From: Acidianus brierleyi
Lineage (GTDB): Archaea > Thermoproteota > Thermoprotei_A > Sulfolobales > Sulfolobaceae
Direction: 5' to 3'
Assembly: GCF_003201835.2 (NCBI RefSeq)
Contig: NZ_CP029289.2
Span: 1,992,501-2,056,500 of the forward strand
DNA length: 64,000 nucleotides
Shown: positions 47,339-59,203 of the stretch, piece by piece
Layout: each line of letters begins with the position of its first letter
Position numbering within the stretch: position 1 is the stretch's first letter
Program-made: the position numbers and the translations under genes
Notes under the pieces: generated by a model
The model's input: the letters and a program-made list of their open reading frames with translations, nothing else
What the model was told of the DNA's origin: nothing
Database searches by the model: none

Positions 47339-47623
47339 ATGAAATCGAAGAGAGACCAGATCGACATTATAGTTGATATGTTAGAGGTAATTGACGAAGG
47401 AATGGGCAGTAAGTCAGGAATAATGAAAAATGCTAATTTGAGTAATACTATTACGGAAAAGTATATAAATATATTAAAAAATAAAGGATTAATAGATTAC
47501 GTAGACGGCAGATATGTTGTTACAGAAAAAGGAAAGAATATATTACAAAGACTTAGGAAACTTAGGGAGCTAGAAGTAGAAATAGCAGAGCTTTTTAATT
47601 CAGTATCTAAAGAATTATCTTAA
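47339..47623 (+). CDS. small winged-helix DNA-binding protein
   Basis: 94 residues: DIIVDMLEVIDEGMGSKSGIM, then SNTITEKYINILKNKGLI recognition helix and YVDGRYVVTEKGKNIL wing, ending in a coiled helix (RLRKLRELEVEIAELF). This is the common archaeal HTH_45-like regulator form. Its stop codon overlaps the ATG of the membrane protein by 1 bp, so the two are translated together. Confidence 0.75.
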   Translation: MKSKRDQIDIIVDMLEVIDEGMGSKSGIMKNANLSNTITEKYINILKNKGLIDYVDGRYVVTEKGKNILQRLRKLRELEVEIAELFNSVSKELS

Positions 47624-48177
47624 TGGGTCAAATTGGTATAGTGCAAACATTTGATGCATTATTTCTGATCGAATTTGTAACAATTTATTATCTACTTAAT
47701 AGGAAAGTTTCTAATTTGAAGATAAATAAGGACACTATAAAGCAATTACTTTTATTAAATACATTCAAGTCTATTGTTGATTTCATAGCCTCAGATGAGA
47801 TAGTTGAACAAGGAATTATAGGATCTACATTAGATATTAAGGATAAACAATTTATGAGATTCATGGAAGATAAAATAAAGAAAATTAGTGCTGATGTAAG
47901 AATTTTAAGCAATTCTATATATTTATTAGAGAACTTTGAAGAGAAATCCAATAAAATGATAAGCTACTGTAATGATATTAAGTACATGGTACTTTCATCA
48001 ATGCTAATGTTAGCCATTACACTAATTCCATTTGGTGATAATTTTATTATTTTAACTCTAGGCTTCGTAATAGGTTTAGAAATAATAGGAATGTATTATA
48101 GCATATTGGCTTTGATATTGTATCGTGAGATTAAAAATGATTATACTAAGATTATAAGTAAAAATACGAATAAATAA
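47623..48177 (+). CDS. unknown protein with C-terminal membrane hairpin
   Basis: 184 residues. The first 125 are helical and charged; two hydrophobic segments follow (about 124-142, YMVLSSMLMLAITLIP, and 145-170, FIILTLGFVIGLEIIG), making a hairpin that would hold the rest in the cytoplasm. No family recognised. Coupled to the winged-helix gene, it could act as a membrane tether or sensor for it, which is inference from order only. Confidence 0.6.
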   Translation: MGQIGIVQTFDALFLIEFVTIYYLLNRKVSNLKINKDTIKQLLLLNTFKSIVDFIASDEIVEQGIIGSTLDIKDKQFMRFMEDKIKKISADVRILSNSIYLLENFEEKSNKMISYCNDIKYMVLSSMLMLAITLIPFGDNFIILTLGFVIGLEIIGMYYSILALILYREIKNDYTKIISKNTNK

Positions 48178-48254
48178 TAAATCATCCTTATTTATTAACT
48201 TTAATAACAAAAATCAGAATGAGTAAGAAAATTTTTTGCTCAATTAGTCATTAT

Positions 48255-48851
48255 CTAGAAAAGATATCTAGTAGGGTCTTCTAATTTAGCTTCTTTAAAT
48301 GCCATTTTCCTTAACTCGCATTGCCTACATTTTCCGCAATGATATTTTCCGCCAAGAAGACATGAATACGTATTAACAGGATCTAAACCTTTTGATACGC
48401 CTATTTTAAGAACCATCGCTTTACTTAGATTTAGGAACGGCATTATGACATGTATACCCAGCGTTTCTCCTAGATTTTTAAATTCTTTAAGAATTTCTGG
48501 CTTGTTAGTTTCATATATACACTCATCGCTTACGGTAGAAAATATTACCTCGTCGTAACCTTTTTCTTTAGCAAATGTTAATGCTATGCTAAGGAGTATA
48601 ATGTTCCTATGACTAATAGGTTCATGTGGTCTTAACCAGTTATCCGAATAGAAAGCTTTACCAAGCTCTCGTATATTCACATATATTAACTTTTTATTTA
48701 GATTTTCACAATTTAGTTTGGCATATTTATATTGCATTGATGCAGATTTTTGGCCATAATTTACATAAAGACAGTCGTAGTCTTTATCCTTATAGTAATA
48801 TGCCGCGCTAGACGAGTCTAGGCCACCAGATATTAGCAATAGGCTTTTCAC
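48255..48851 (-). CDS. queC: QueC-like PP-loop protein
   Basis: 198 residues. PP-loop SGGLDSSSA (residues 8-16), LYVNYGQKSASMQYKYAKL and the C-terminal zinc motif starting CLLGGKYHCGKCRQC are all QueC marks. QueC converts carboxy-deazaguanine to preQ0, the precursor of archaeosine in tRNA. It is about 20-30 residues shorter than bacterial QueC. No queD or queE is adjacent. Confidence 0.85.
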   Translation of the reverse strand: MKSLLLISGGLDSSSAAYYYKDKDYDCLYVNYGQKSASMQYKYAKLNCENLNKKLIYVNIRELGKAFYSDNWLRPHEPISHRNIILLSIALTFAKEKGYDEVIFSTVSDECIYETNKPEILKEFKNLGETLGIHVIMPFLNLSKAMVLKIGVSKGLDPVNTYSCLLGGKYHCGKCRQCELRKMAFKEAKLEDPTRYLF

Positions 48852-48885
48852 GCTTATTTAAATACTCATTATAAAAAATAAATTT

Positions 48886-49239
48886 ATGGCAAGTATTGAG
48901 AATGAAGCCAAGAAAATTGCATCTACGTACGCAAGATGGCTTAGAGATCCAGAAGATGCTCTATTTGGATCAACTGGGAAAGGAGTAGTCTTGTTAATTT
49001 ACTCGAAGTTAAAAGAAGCTAAATCAAAATCTCAGATAATTCAAATTCTCGATTTATCTCAATATAATATGAAAACCTCTACATTTAATGATATGACAAG
49101 GTTCTTGAATGATCTTAAAAATAAAATATCAACAATGAATGATGAGGACGCCATAAGATTTACATTAGAAGTTTTTAGGTATTTTCAAATAGCTCTAGCT
49201 ACTAAACTGGAAGATATGAGAAAAGGAGTCTGGGCATAG
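48886..49239 (+). CDS. unknown helical protein
   Basis: 117 residues, all-helical, with the opening ASIENEAKKIASTYARWLRD and ending TKLEDMRKGVWA. No cysteine and no signal. I recognise no family. It has its own promoter region shared with the leftward QueC gene (34 bp gap), and the regulator at 49312 follows on the same strand. Confidence 0.6.
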   Translation: MASIENEAKKIASTYARWLRDPEDALFGSTGKGVVLLIYSKLKEAKSKSQIIQILDLSQYNMKTSTFNDMTRFLNDLKNKISTMNDEDAIRFTLEVFRYFQIALATKLEDMRKGVWA

Positions 49240-49311
49240 ATTAAATCGATTTTTGCTAAAATAAGCAAAGATTTATATATTTGTTTTTTCCATATATTAT
49301 GCTAGATAAGC

Positions 49312-49695
49312 ATGGAAGTAGAAAAATTAAAAGCAAGACTTCCTTCAGGGAAAGAAGTAGGATTAATAGAAGCTCTAAGCTTCTGTTATGACGTGTCCGA
49401 TACCGATTTTGTAGTTTTAAAGACTTTGATAAATTCTGGGGAGAAAACAGAGGACGAACTAGCTAGTGTATTAAAGCTAAGCAAAGCCTCCATTAATAGA
49501 TCTGTAAATAAATTAATATCAATAGGATTTGTTGAGAGAGTTAAGGACCAAAATTCTAAAGGAGGTAGGCCAAGATATATATACAAGCCATTAGATGTTA
49601 ATTCACTTACAGAAAAGATATCTAAAGATTTCGAGTATTGTGCTAAACTATTTGGAGAGATTACGCCTAAAGAGCTTACTTCTTCTCACACTTAG
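49312..49695 (+). CDS. winged-helix regulator A near sulfur genes (Lrs14/TrmB-like)
   Basis: 127 residues. Core FCYDVSDTDFVVLKTLINSG, SKASINRSVNKLISIGFVERV and a wing ending GGRPRYIYK. It is clearly paralogous to the protein at 50133: both share a Cys just before Asp-Thr-Asp (Cys25 here), the Gly-Arg-Pro wing, and a Cys in the last helix (Cys110). These could form a thiol switch. It precedes the YHS and TusA genes and probably regulates sulfur genes. Confidence 0.8.
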   Translation: MEVEKLKARLPSGKEVGLIEALSFCYDVSDTDFVVLKTLINSGEKTEDELASVLKLSKASINRSVNKLISIGFVERVKDQNSKGGRPRYIYKPLDVNSLTEKISKDFEYCAKLFGEITPKELTSSHT

Positions 49696-49837
49696 CTATA
49701 AATCTCTCTGGTTCTCTAGAAAAAGCTATTTGACATATTTCTGTATCAAAATAGTACATAATTTCATTGTATACAGTTTTATAAGGTGTACATTCAGCTT
49801 CAAAAAGCTTGTTGCAAACTGGACATACGACTTTCAT
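49676..49837 (-). CDS. small YHS/TRASH-like metal-binding protein
   Basis: 53 residues, too short for most gene finders. It reads MKVVCPVCNKLFEAECTPYK, then MYYFDTEICQIAFSREPERF and ends CEKK. The Cys-x2-Cys, YYFD and C..F...P.rF pattern is that of YHS domains, which bind metal, often copper, or heme-related ligands. It is divergent from TusA (52-bp gap) and overlaps the end of regulator A by 20 bp. Confidence 0.8.
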   Translation of the reverse strand: MKVVCPVCNKLFEAECTPYKTVYNEIMYYFDTEICQIAFSREPERFIAKCEKK

Positions 49838-49889
49838 AATGTATTCTACTTAAAGTAAAGTTTTTTAATTTTTTGACTTTCATTAGAAT

Positions 49890-50147
49890 ATGGAAGAACT
49901 TAATCTAGTTGGAAGAGAATGTCCAGAGCCTTTTTTGAAAGTTGCAGCAAAACTAATGCAGATGAAGGAAGGTACATTAAGAATAATCTTTAGTGATCCA
50001 AAATGCGATGAAATGATACTACAAGCTGTTGAATTAATGGATTGTAAAATACTTGAACATAGTAAAAACGGAGAAACTTTTGTATTAACATTAGAGAAAA
50101 AAATGGGAGAAAATAAAATGAAAAAAGTAAATTTAAGTGGCTGCTGA
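49890..50147 (+). CDS. TusA-like sulfur carrier (second copy)
   Basis: 85 residues. The signature is ECPEPFLKVAAKL with the carrier Cys11 in a CPEP rather than CPGP setting, and the TusA beta-alpha-beta fold follows. The C-terminal tail GENKMKKVNLSGC ends in a further Cys and is unusual. It would carry persulfide to sulfur-oxidation or tRNA-thiolation enzymes. It overlaps the convergent regulator B gene by 15 bp and is 6.6 kb from the main tusA. Confidence 0.85.
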   Translation: MEELNLVGRECPEPFLKVAAKLMQMKEGTLRIIFSDPKCDEMILQAVELMDCKILEHSKNGETFVLTLEKKMGENKMKKVNLSGC

Positions 50148-50465
50148 ACTTATCTTTCTTCCGCATTCTACTAAGTCTTTCTTAATTTTATCCCATAAAT
50201 TGTTTGGAATAGCATATTCAAATTTTGGTCGGCCTATTCTTTTTTCTTCTGGCTTTATTCTTATTACTAATCCTACATCTATTAATTTTTTTAAGCTATT
50301 TTCTACTGTTGTTTTGCTAAATTTCATAATGTCTGCTAATTCTACAGATGTAACAGGTCTATTTAATTCCATAAGTTTAAAAAGGCAATCAACATCTGTA
50401 TCACCTAGCTTATAGCAACATTTTATGCTATGCTTTTTTTCTTTATCGTTTATCATTGACTCCAT
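50133..50465 (-). CDS. winged-helix regulator B near sulfur genes (Lrs14/TrmB-like)
   Basis: 110 residues, paralogue of regulator A at 49312: CCYKLGDTDVDCLFKLMEL, SKTTVENSLKKLIDVGLVIRI, then IGRPKFEY. Cysteines at 16, 17, 27 and 101; Cys16/17 and Cys101 match the two positions conserved in A. The N-terminal extension of A is missing. It probably represses or activates nearby sulfur genes in response to thiol state. Confidence 0.8.
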   Translation of the reverse strand: MESMINDKEKKHSIKCCYKLGDTDVDCLFKLMELNRPVTSVELADIMKFSKTTVENSLKKLIDVGLVIRIKPEEKRIGRPKFEYAIPNNLWDKIKKDLVECGRKISSAAT

Positions 50466-50706
50466 ATTTAATTATATAGAAATCATATTTAAAAACTTTA
50501 TTAGTTTTTTTATTTTTTATTAATAAGAGGTTCTCGGGAAAATTTTATTTGATATTATTTAATCAATGTGAAAATCATGATACATAATCGACAATATCTC
50601 TTTTTACTGACTTAATTTAAGGTAGATCTATTTATTTTTCATATTGTTTTCTAGATAACATAAGAATATTTAAGATATATATTCTATTAATTCAAAAATA
50701 TAATAT

Positions 50707-52977
<2,271 letters not shown>

Positions 52978-53046
52978 TTAAATAACCTTTATGAACGTTA
53001 AAAGGTTTTGAGTTAACGTTTTAAATTTTTATAATGAGGGATCACT

Positions 53047-53361
53047 GTGATATTAGTAATCTCTCCTTCAGCATTTAATAAGATAGATGAAATAATCAAA
53101 AAATTCAATAGTGATAAAATTATAATAACAACTTATGGGGTAAGTTATGCATTATCTAATAATATTAATATAGATAAAATATTAGATTTAGGAATAAAAG
53201 TCATGGCATATTCTCATAAACCTTATCAAGTTTCTAACCTTTCAATTACTGAGTCTGAGGCTATCCTAGTAGCTAGAGATTTAAAAGCTACACTCATAGC
53301 AAGTGACACGAAAATAAAAGAGGAAGCTGAAAAATTAGGCATTAGCGTTATCCTTATTTGA
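53047..53361 (+). CDS. small PIN-like protein
   Basis: 104 residues from a GTG. The pattern LVISPSAFNKI at the start and SITESEAILVARDLKATLIASDTKIKEEAEKLGI at the end (acidic residues in E-x-E and SD) resembles a minimal PIN nuclease fold, but the first conserved Asp is Ser-Pro here, so nuclease activity is doubtful. It is divergent from the DUF1641 gene across 102 bp and overlaps the convergent thioredoxin-like gene by 27 bp. No antitoxin is adjacent. Confidence 0.65.
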   Translation: MILVISPSAFNKIDEIIKKFNSDKIIITTYGVSYALSNNINIDKILDLGIKVMAYSHKPYQVSNLSITESEAILVARDLKATLIASDTKIKEEAEKLGISVILI

Positions 53362-53895
53362 AGACTTGGCTAACATTTTTAATAATATATTTGGAGGAAA
53401 ACTACCTGGCAACTCTATCTTATCGTTTAGAACTATTTTAGGTACACTTAGTACTCTATATTTTTCTCCAAGTTCAGCGTAAGTTGTAATATCTATGATT
53501 TCAAGACTTATCTTTTCATTTATGATTGGTAATTGATATAATAGTTCTGCAGCTATTGGACATTTTGTACAGTCTGGAGTTACAAATAACTTTATATTTC
53601 CAGAAATTGTTACCGCTATATCTCTTTCTGAAGGCTCTAACTGAACTTTATTATTAGATATTCGTACAAGAGCGTTTAGAAATGGCCATAATTCATTTAT
53701 TTCAGGAATACCATAGTAAGAGAAGAAAATTCTGTCATTTTTTCTAACTATTATTAAAGGTTTTTTGCATTCTATTTTCCTTAATTCTATATTACCGTCA
53801 AGAAAATATGATATAAAATCATCTGCATCACAATACTCTAAAGTTATTTCATGAATTGCAGTAAGATATTGCCTAATAATTTGCTCATAACTCAT
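53335..53895 (-). CDS. thioredoxin-fold protein (glutaredoxin/PDO-like)
   Basis: 186 residues. The first 100 resemble a degenerate thioredoxin-like domain without CxxC. The second has LFVTPDCTKCPIAAELLYQL with an active-site C-T-K-C and the cis-proline strand LSVPKIVLND. This is the two-domain outline of archaeal protein disulfide oxidoreductases with only the second site functional. It is last in the operon dsrE3A-lpd-unknown-this gene and may accept electrons from the flavoprotein. Confidence 0.75.
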   Translation of the reverse strand: MSYEQIIRQYLTAIHEITLEYCDADDFISYFLDGNIELRKIECKKPLIIVRKNDRIFFSYYGIPEINELWPFLNALVRISNNKVQLEPSERDIAVTISGNIKLFVTPDCTKCPIAAELLYQLPIINEKISLEIIDITTYAELGEKYRVLSVPKIVLNDKIELPGSFPPNILLKMLAKSSNKDNANA

Positions 53896-54233
53896 AAGAA
53901 ATACCTCAAGCTCTCTATTCCTTCCATAGATTTGATTAGCTTTCTTTCAAGATCTTCTCTATTATTAAATTTTTTTATTATATCCAATTCTGAGCCATTA
54001 ATTGTATACTCAACAGGAGATCCAAGACCTTGAACTAATCTAGAAGCTCTAGCATATTTTATTCCCATGTTCACTAAATCATCAAGGCTTTCGTTTCCAG
54101 TAGGTAAAGGAACTGGAAAGATTATGGAAAGGTTATCAATATAAAATTCATAATCTCCCATATTAATCCTAAGTCTATCTTCTTCTTTTTTAATGCTAAA
54201 TCCTTTTTTATTTATATAATCTTCAAGACTCAT
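53892..54233 (-). CDS. unknown protein in the lpd operon
   Basis: 113 residues without cysteine. N-terminal GFSIKKEEDRLRINMGDYEF, a Pro-rich centre IIFPVPLPTGNESLDDLV and a helical C-terminus. No family recognised. It overlaps lpd by 11 bp and the thioredoxin-like gene by 4 bp, so all are translated in step. Probably an accessory protein of the redox pair. Confidence 0.65.
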   Translation of the reverse strand: MSLEDYINKKGFSIKKEEDRLRINMGDYEFYIDNLSIIFPVPLPTGNESLDDLVNMGIKYARASRLVQGLGSPVEYTINGSELDIIKKFNNREDLERKLIKSMEGIESLRYFL

Positions 54234-55554
54234 TTTTCATACCCTTAAATCTATCTACATCTAAATTATAGAAACTTCTCGCACAATTAATAATTGCTTC
54301 AGAAAGTGATGGGTGAATAAAAGACGAAAAAATTAAATCTTTTATATTCATTTTTTCTCTTATTGCTAAGGATAATATATTTATTAATTCCTCTGCTATA
54401 TTCGATACTATTTCGCCATATACTATTTTTCCAGAATTATCTATACCTATTTTAGCATATCCTTCTCTAAATCCACTTATTGTAGCTCTGGTAGTAGCTG
54501 TTATGGGGAACTTATTTATTTTTGATACATCGCTGATATTTCCTACAATACCAATTTGAGGATCAGTGTAAATTACTTGTGGGATTGAATTGTAATCTAT
54601 AGTTTCCTTTATCCCCAATATGTCTAAAGCTGCAATCATTCCTTCAGACATTGCAGCATGTGCAACTTTTTTTTCTTTATCAATAACGTCTCCTATAGCA
54701 TGTACTCTTGGATTATCAGTCTCCATGTTATTATTAACCTCTATACCATTTGAAAAAGATTTGACCCCAAGTAACTCTAAACCATAAGGAAAATTAGGTT
54801 TTCTTCCAGTAGCATAAACAATTATTTCTCCTTTAAATTCTCCTTTATTAGTAATCACTTTTTCATCTTTTATATGTTTTATCTCAGTATTCTCATAAAT
54901 CTGAATATTATCCCAATCAAAACTGTCTAGTAAAATATTTCTAGCATCTTCAGTTATTTCCTTAAGTATCTTACCTCTAGTTATTAGCGTTACATTACTA
55001 CCAAGTCTAGCAAATATTTGGGCTATCTCTGTTCCTGCATATCCTCCACCTATTACTACCATACTTGAAGGTATCTCATGAAGATTTACAGCTTCGTCCT
55101 CACTTATTGCGTAATCTATTCCATCTATTTGCGGGGGTACAGAAGAAGATCCAGTAGCAATAATTAGCTTTTCAAATCCTATTTTTTCACCATTTACTTC
55201 TATTTCTTTATCTCCATTGATTTTTCCTTCTCCTATAAAAGTATCTCCTCCAGCGTCTTCTATTAATTTCCTTCCTGCATCTGAAAGATAATTTATTATT
55301 TCGTCTCTCTTTTTAAAGAAATTATCCTTAGATATCGAAATATTTAGTCCTTTATAATTTCCTAACTCTTCTAATCTAGAAAAAAGAAAAGAAATATCTG
55401 ATAAAAAAATGCTAGGGACACATCCAGAGTTAACGCATACTCCTCCGAATGCTTTTTTCTCTATTACAGCTACTTTTAGATTATTACGAGCTAATATACT
55501 ACCTGCAACATATCCAGCCGATCCTCCGCCAAGCACTACAACATCATAATGCAT
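54223..55554 (-). CDS. dihydrolipoamide-dehydrogenase-like flavoprotein
   Basis: 443 residues, class I pyridine-nucleotide disulfide oxidoreductase: FAD site GGGSAGYVAGSILA, redox disulfide in GGVCVNSGCVP (C-x4-C), NAD(P) site IGGGYAGTEIAQIFARLG, second FAD motif HAIGDV and the C-terminal interface with FIHPSLSEAI, where the catalytic His sits. No lipoyl-domain or 2-oxoacid dehydrogenase gene is adjacent. It follows dsrE3A by 5 bp, so its partner is likely a thiol or lipoate protein of sulfur oxidation. Confidence 0.88.
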   Translation of the reverse strand: MHYDVVVLGGGSAGYVAGSILARNNLKVAVIEKKAFGGVCVNSGCVPSIFLSDISFLFSRLEELGNYKGLNISISKDNFFKKRDEIINYLSDAGRKLIEDAGGDTFIGEGKINGDKEIEVNGEKIGFEKLIIATGSSSVPPQIDGIDYAISEDEAVNLHEIPSSMVVIGGGYAGTEIAQIFARLGSNVTLITRGKILKEITEDARNILLDSFDWDNIQIYENTEIKHIKDEKVITNKGEFKGEIIVYATGRKPNFPYGLELLGVKSFSNGIEVNNNMETDNPRVHAIGDVIDKEKKVAHAAMSEGMIAALDILGIKETIDYNSIPQVIYTDPQIGIVGNISDVSKINKFPITATTRATISGFREGYAKIGIDNSGKIVYGEIVSNIAEELINILSLAIREKMNIKDLIFSSFIHPSLSEAIINCARSFYNLDVDRFKGMKNES

Positions 55555-55559
55555 GCCAA

Positions 55560-55961
<402 letters not shown>

Positions 55962-56020
55962 TTCTCATCAACATTATATTTATTTAGCTTACTTATATTT
56001 TTTATCAAAAATATTTACCT

Positions 56021-56034
56021 AAGATCTTGATCTT
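56021..56034. promoter_or_regulatory. inverted repeat in the dsrE3A/dsrE2B divergent promoter
   Basis: AAGATC-TT-GATCTT is a perfect dyad with 2-nt centre, placed mid-way between the two divergent sulfur-carrier genes. TATA-like sequences lie on both sides (for dsrE2B, CTTAAATATTTTT near 56074-56086). It shares the core ATCTTGAT with the middle palindrome upstream of the encapsulin gene. Confidence 0.45.
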
Positions 56035-56112
56035 TTTTTAACTTTTTTTAAATAATTAAGGAATAGCATAAAGCTTAAATATTTTTAAGAGAAAGTAGAT
56101 TTTGGTGAAAAA

Positions 56113-56532
56113 GTGTCCAGTAACAAGAAACTATCCATAATCGTATTTTCTGGAACTATAGATAAACTAATGCCAGTTGGAATACTAGCTAGTGGAGCTG
56201 CTGCTTCTGGATATGAAGTTAATCTATTCTTCACGTTTTGGGGATTAAATTCAATAACTAAGAAATCACTTGAACAAATGCAACCTATTGATAAGAATTA
56301 TGAACAATTCGGTTCTGTTATGATGCAAAGAATGCAAGAAATGAAATTTCCAAGTTGGGTTCAACTAATACAACAAGCAAAAGAAGTAGGCGAAGTTAAA
56401 GTTATAGCGTGTTCTACTACGATGGAATTCTTCGGAATTAAAAAAGAAGATCTGGCTGACTTTGTAGATGATGTAGCAGGCGTGGCGACATTTTTAGATA
56501 GAGCAGAAGGAGGAATTACATTATTTATCTGA
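56113..56532 (+). CDS. dsrE2B: DsrE2B-like sulfur carrier family protein
   Basis: 139 residues from GTG. IIVFSGTIDKLMPVGILASG at the start, FFTFWGLNSITKKSLEQ, and VKVIACSTTMEFFGIKKEDL with the single conserved Cys; a soluble DsrE2 form lacking membrane segments. It corresponds to DsrE2B of the Metallosphaera cuprina cluster. tusA follows with a 10-bp gap from its ATG, so they are co-expressed. Confidence 0.88.
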   Translation: MSSNKKLSIIVFSGTIDKLMPVGILASGAAASGYEVNLFFTFWGLNSITKKSLEQMQPIDKNYEQFGSVMMQRMQEMKFPSWVQLIQQAKEVGEVKVIACSTTMEFFGIKKEDLADFVDDVAGVATFLDRAEGGITLFI

Positions 56533-56542
56533 GGTGAAGAAG

Positions 56543-56785
56543 ATGAGTCAAGAAACTAAAATTGCAAAAACATTAGATCTAAAGGGAATGTATTGTCCTG
56601 GTCCAGTTATGGAAACAGCTAAAGGTATAAAGCAAATAAATGTAGGGGAAGTTCTAGAAGTTTTAGCTACAGATCCTGCAGCAAAGCCAGATATAGAAGC
56701 ATGGGCAAGAAGGACTGGTCAACAAATACTAGATATACAACAGCAAGGCGGAATAACAAGAATACTCATTAAGAGAGTTAAATAA
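56543..56785 (+). CDS. tusA: sulfur carrier TusA
   Basis: 80 residues from the ATG at 56543, preceded by a strong GAGGTG; a GTG at 56534 lies within that ribosome-binding site and is rejected. LDLKGMYCPGPVMETAKGIK contains the carrier Cys18 in the CPGP motif. TusA receives sulfane sulfur or thiosulfonate from DsrE3A and is the proposed donor for the Hdr-like complex. Confidence 0.94.
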   Translation: MSQETKIAKTLDLKGMYCPGPVMETAKGIKQINVGEVLEVLATDPAAKPDIEAWARRTGQQILDIQQQGGITRILIKRVK

Positions 56786-56870
56786 TTAACTCATGCTAAC
56801 TTATTTTATTTAAGATATTTTTTAATAAAATTTATAAGTTCCTTCTTCTAACATAAATCTGGTAATAGAA

Positions 56871-57707
56871 ATGTCTCAGAGTAAAGTATTGCAACTTCCT
56901 GATGATCCAAGATTTCTTGATATGGCCTACGCTGAGCAAGGAGCTTTACCAGAAGAAATAAGAAATTTAGATTCTTTAAAGCCAGAGGATAAAGAAATAG
57001 CAGAAAAGTTCTGGAAAGCAGTTAAGTCGGATTTCAGATTTAATGAAGATTTAAGAGGTTGTCTTAACTGCGGTGTTTGTACTTCTGGTTGCCCCGCAGC
57101 AAAGTTCTATGATTTTGGACCAAGAGAAATGATTCAGTATATGATGAGGGATGAAGCAGACAAAATATGGGAATTCACAAATAAGAAAGTTTGGGCATGT
57201 GTGCAGTGCTATACTTGTTCTATGAGATGTCCATTCAATAATGAAATTGCTGGGTTAATAATGTTATTGAGAGAATACGCTGTGCAGTTCGCTCTTCCAT
57301 CTGCTAAGGAAATATTAGCACCTTATAGAAGAGTGCTTTATACTGTAATGACACTTGGCAATCAAGTAACGCCAGATATGATACAACCAGAAGCATTTCC
57401 AGATTGGGGTCCTCAAGCAGTAGAAGAATCTAAAAATATGGACGTGTATAGGAAAGCTATCCCAGTAGATTTAATGCAGAGAACTGATGTAGGTTGGCAT
57501 CCTTCTCTACAGACCTCTGTAGAAATGATGACAATAATGATAGAATCTGGAGTTATGGATTCTATAAAAGGAGTAGATCCAGATCTTTATGACATGATAA
57601 TGGATATCTATGAAGATAGAAAAGCCCAACTAGAAGAAATCAAGGAAAAATGGCAGAAAGGAGAACTTAAAGAAGACGAATTACCAGATAGTTGGTTAGA
57701 CTTATAA
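56871..57707 (+). CDS. hdrC1: sHdr complex subunit HdrC1
   Basis: 278 residues. Two [4Fe-4S] motifs: GCLNCGVCTSGCPAAKF and ACVQCYTCSMRCPF, followed by helical HdrC domain. The C-terminal extension of about 120 residues, ending in an acidic helix, is longer than in methanogen HdrC and typical of the sulfur-oxidising version. It relays electrons between HdrA flavin and HdrB1. It has its own TATA-like box (TTTATAA near 56829). Confidence 0.93.
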   Translation: MSQSKVLQLPDDPRFLDMAYAEQGALPEEIRNLDSLKPEDKEIAEKFWKAVKSDFRFNEDLRGCLNCGVCTSGCPAAKFYDFGPREMIQYMMRDEADKIWEFTNKKVWACVQCYTCSMRCPFNNEIAGLIMLLREYAVQFALPSAKEILAPYRRVLYTVMTLGNQVTPDMIQPEAFPDWGPQAVEESKNMDVYRKAIPVDLMQRTDVGWHPSLQTSVEMMTIMIESGVMDSIKGVDPDLYDMIMDIYEDRKAQLEEIKEKWQKGELKEDELPDSWLDL

Positions 57708-57823
57708 ATTAACTTTTTTTTGAGAATTCAAAAATTTTTGTAATTTTTTAAATAATTAAATAGCTTCTTTAATAAGTAAAGTTTTTATGCCAAAAAAACC
57801 TACATATATATAGGGTTATACAC

Positions 57824-59140
<1,317 letters not shown>

Positions 59141-59203
59141 AACATAGTTAAAGTAAATCTTTTTAATTAAATTTATTAAAAATAAATAGGTAGGTGAATT
59201 TGA

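Noticed and set aside
56534..56542. GTG at 56534 as tusA start
   Set aside because: The GTG is part of the GAGGTG ribosome-binding site, and the ATG at 56543 is correctly spaced and gives Cys18 as in the characterised TusA.
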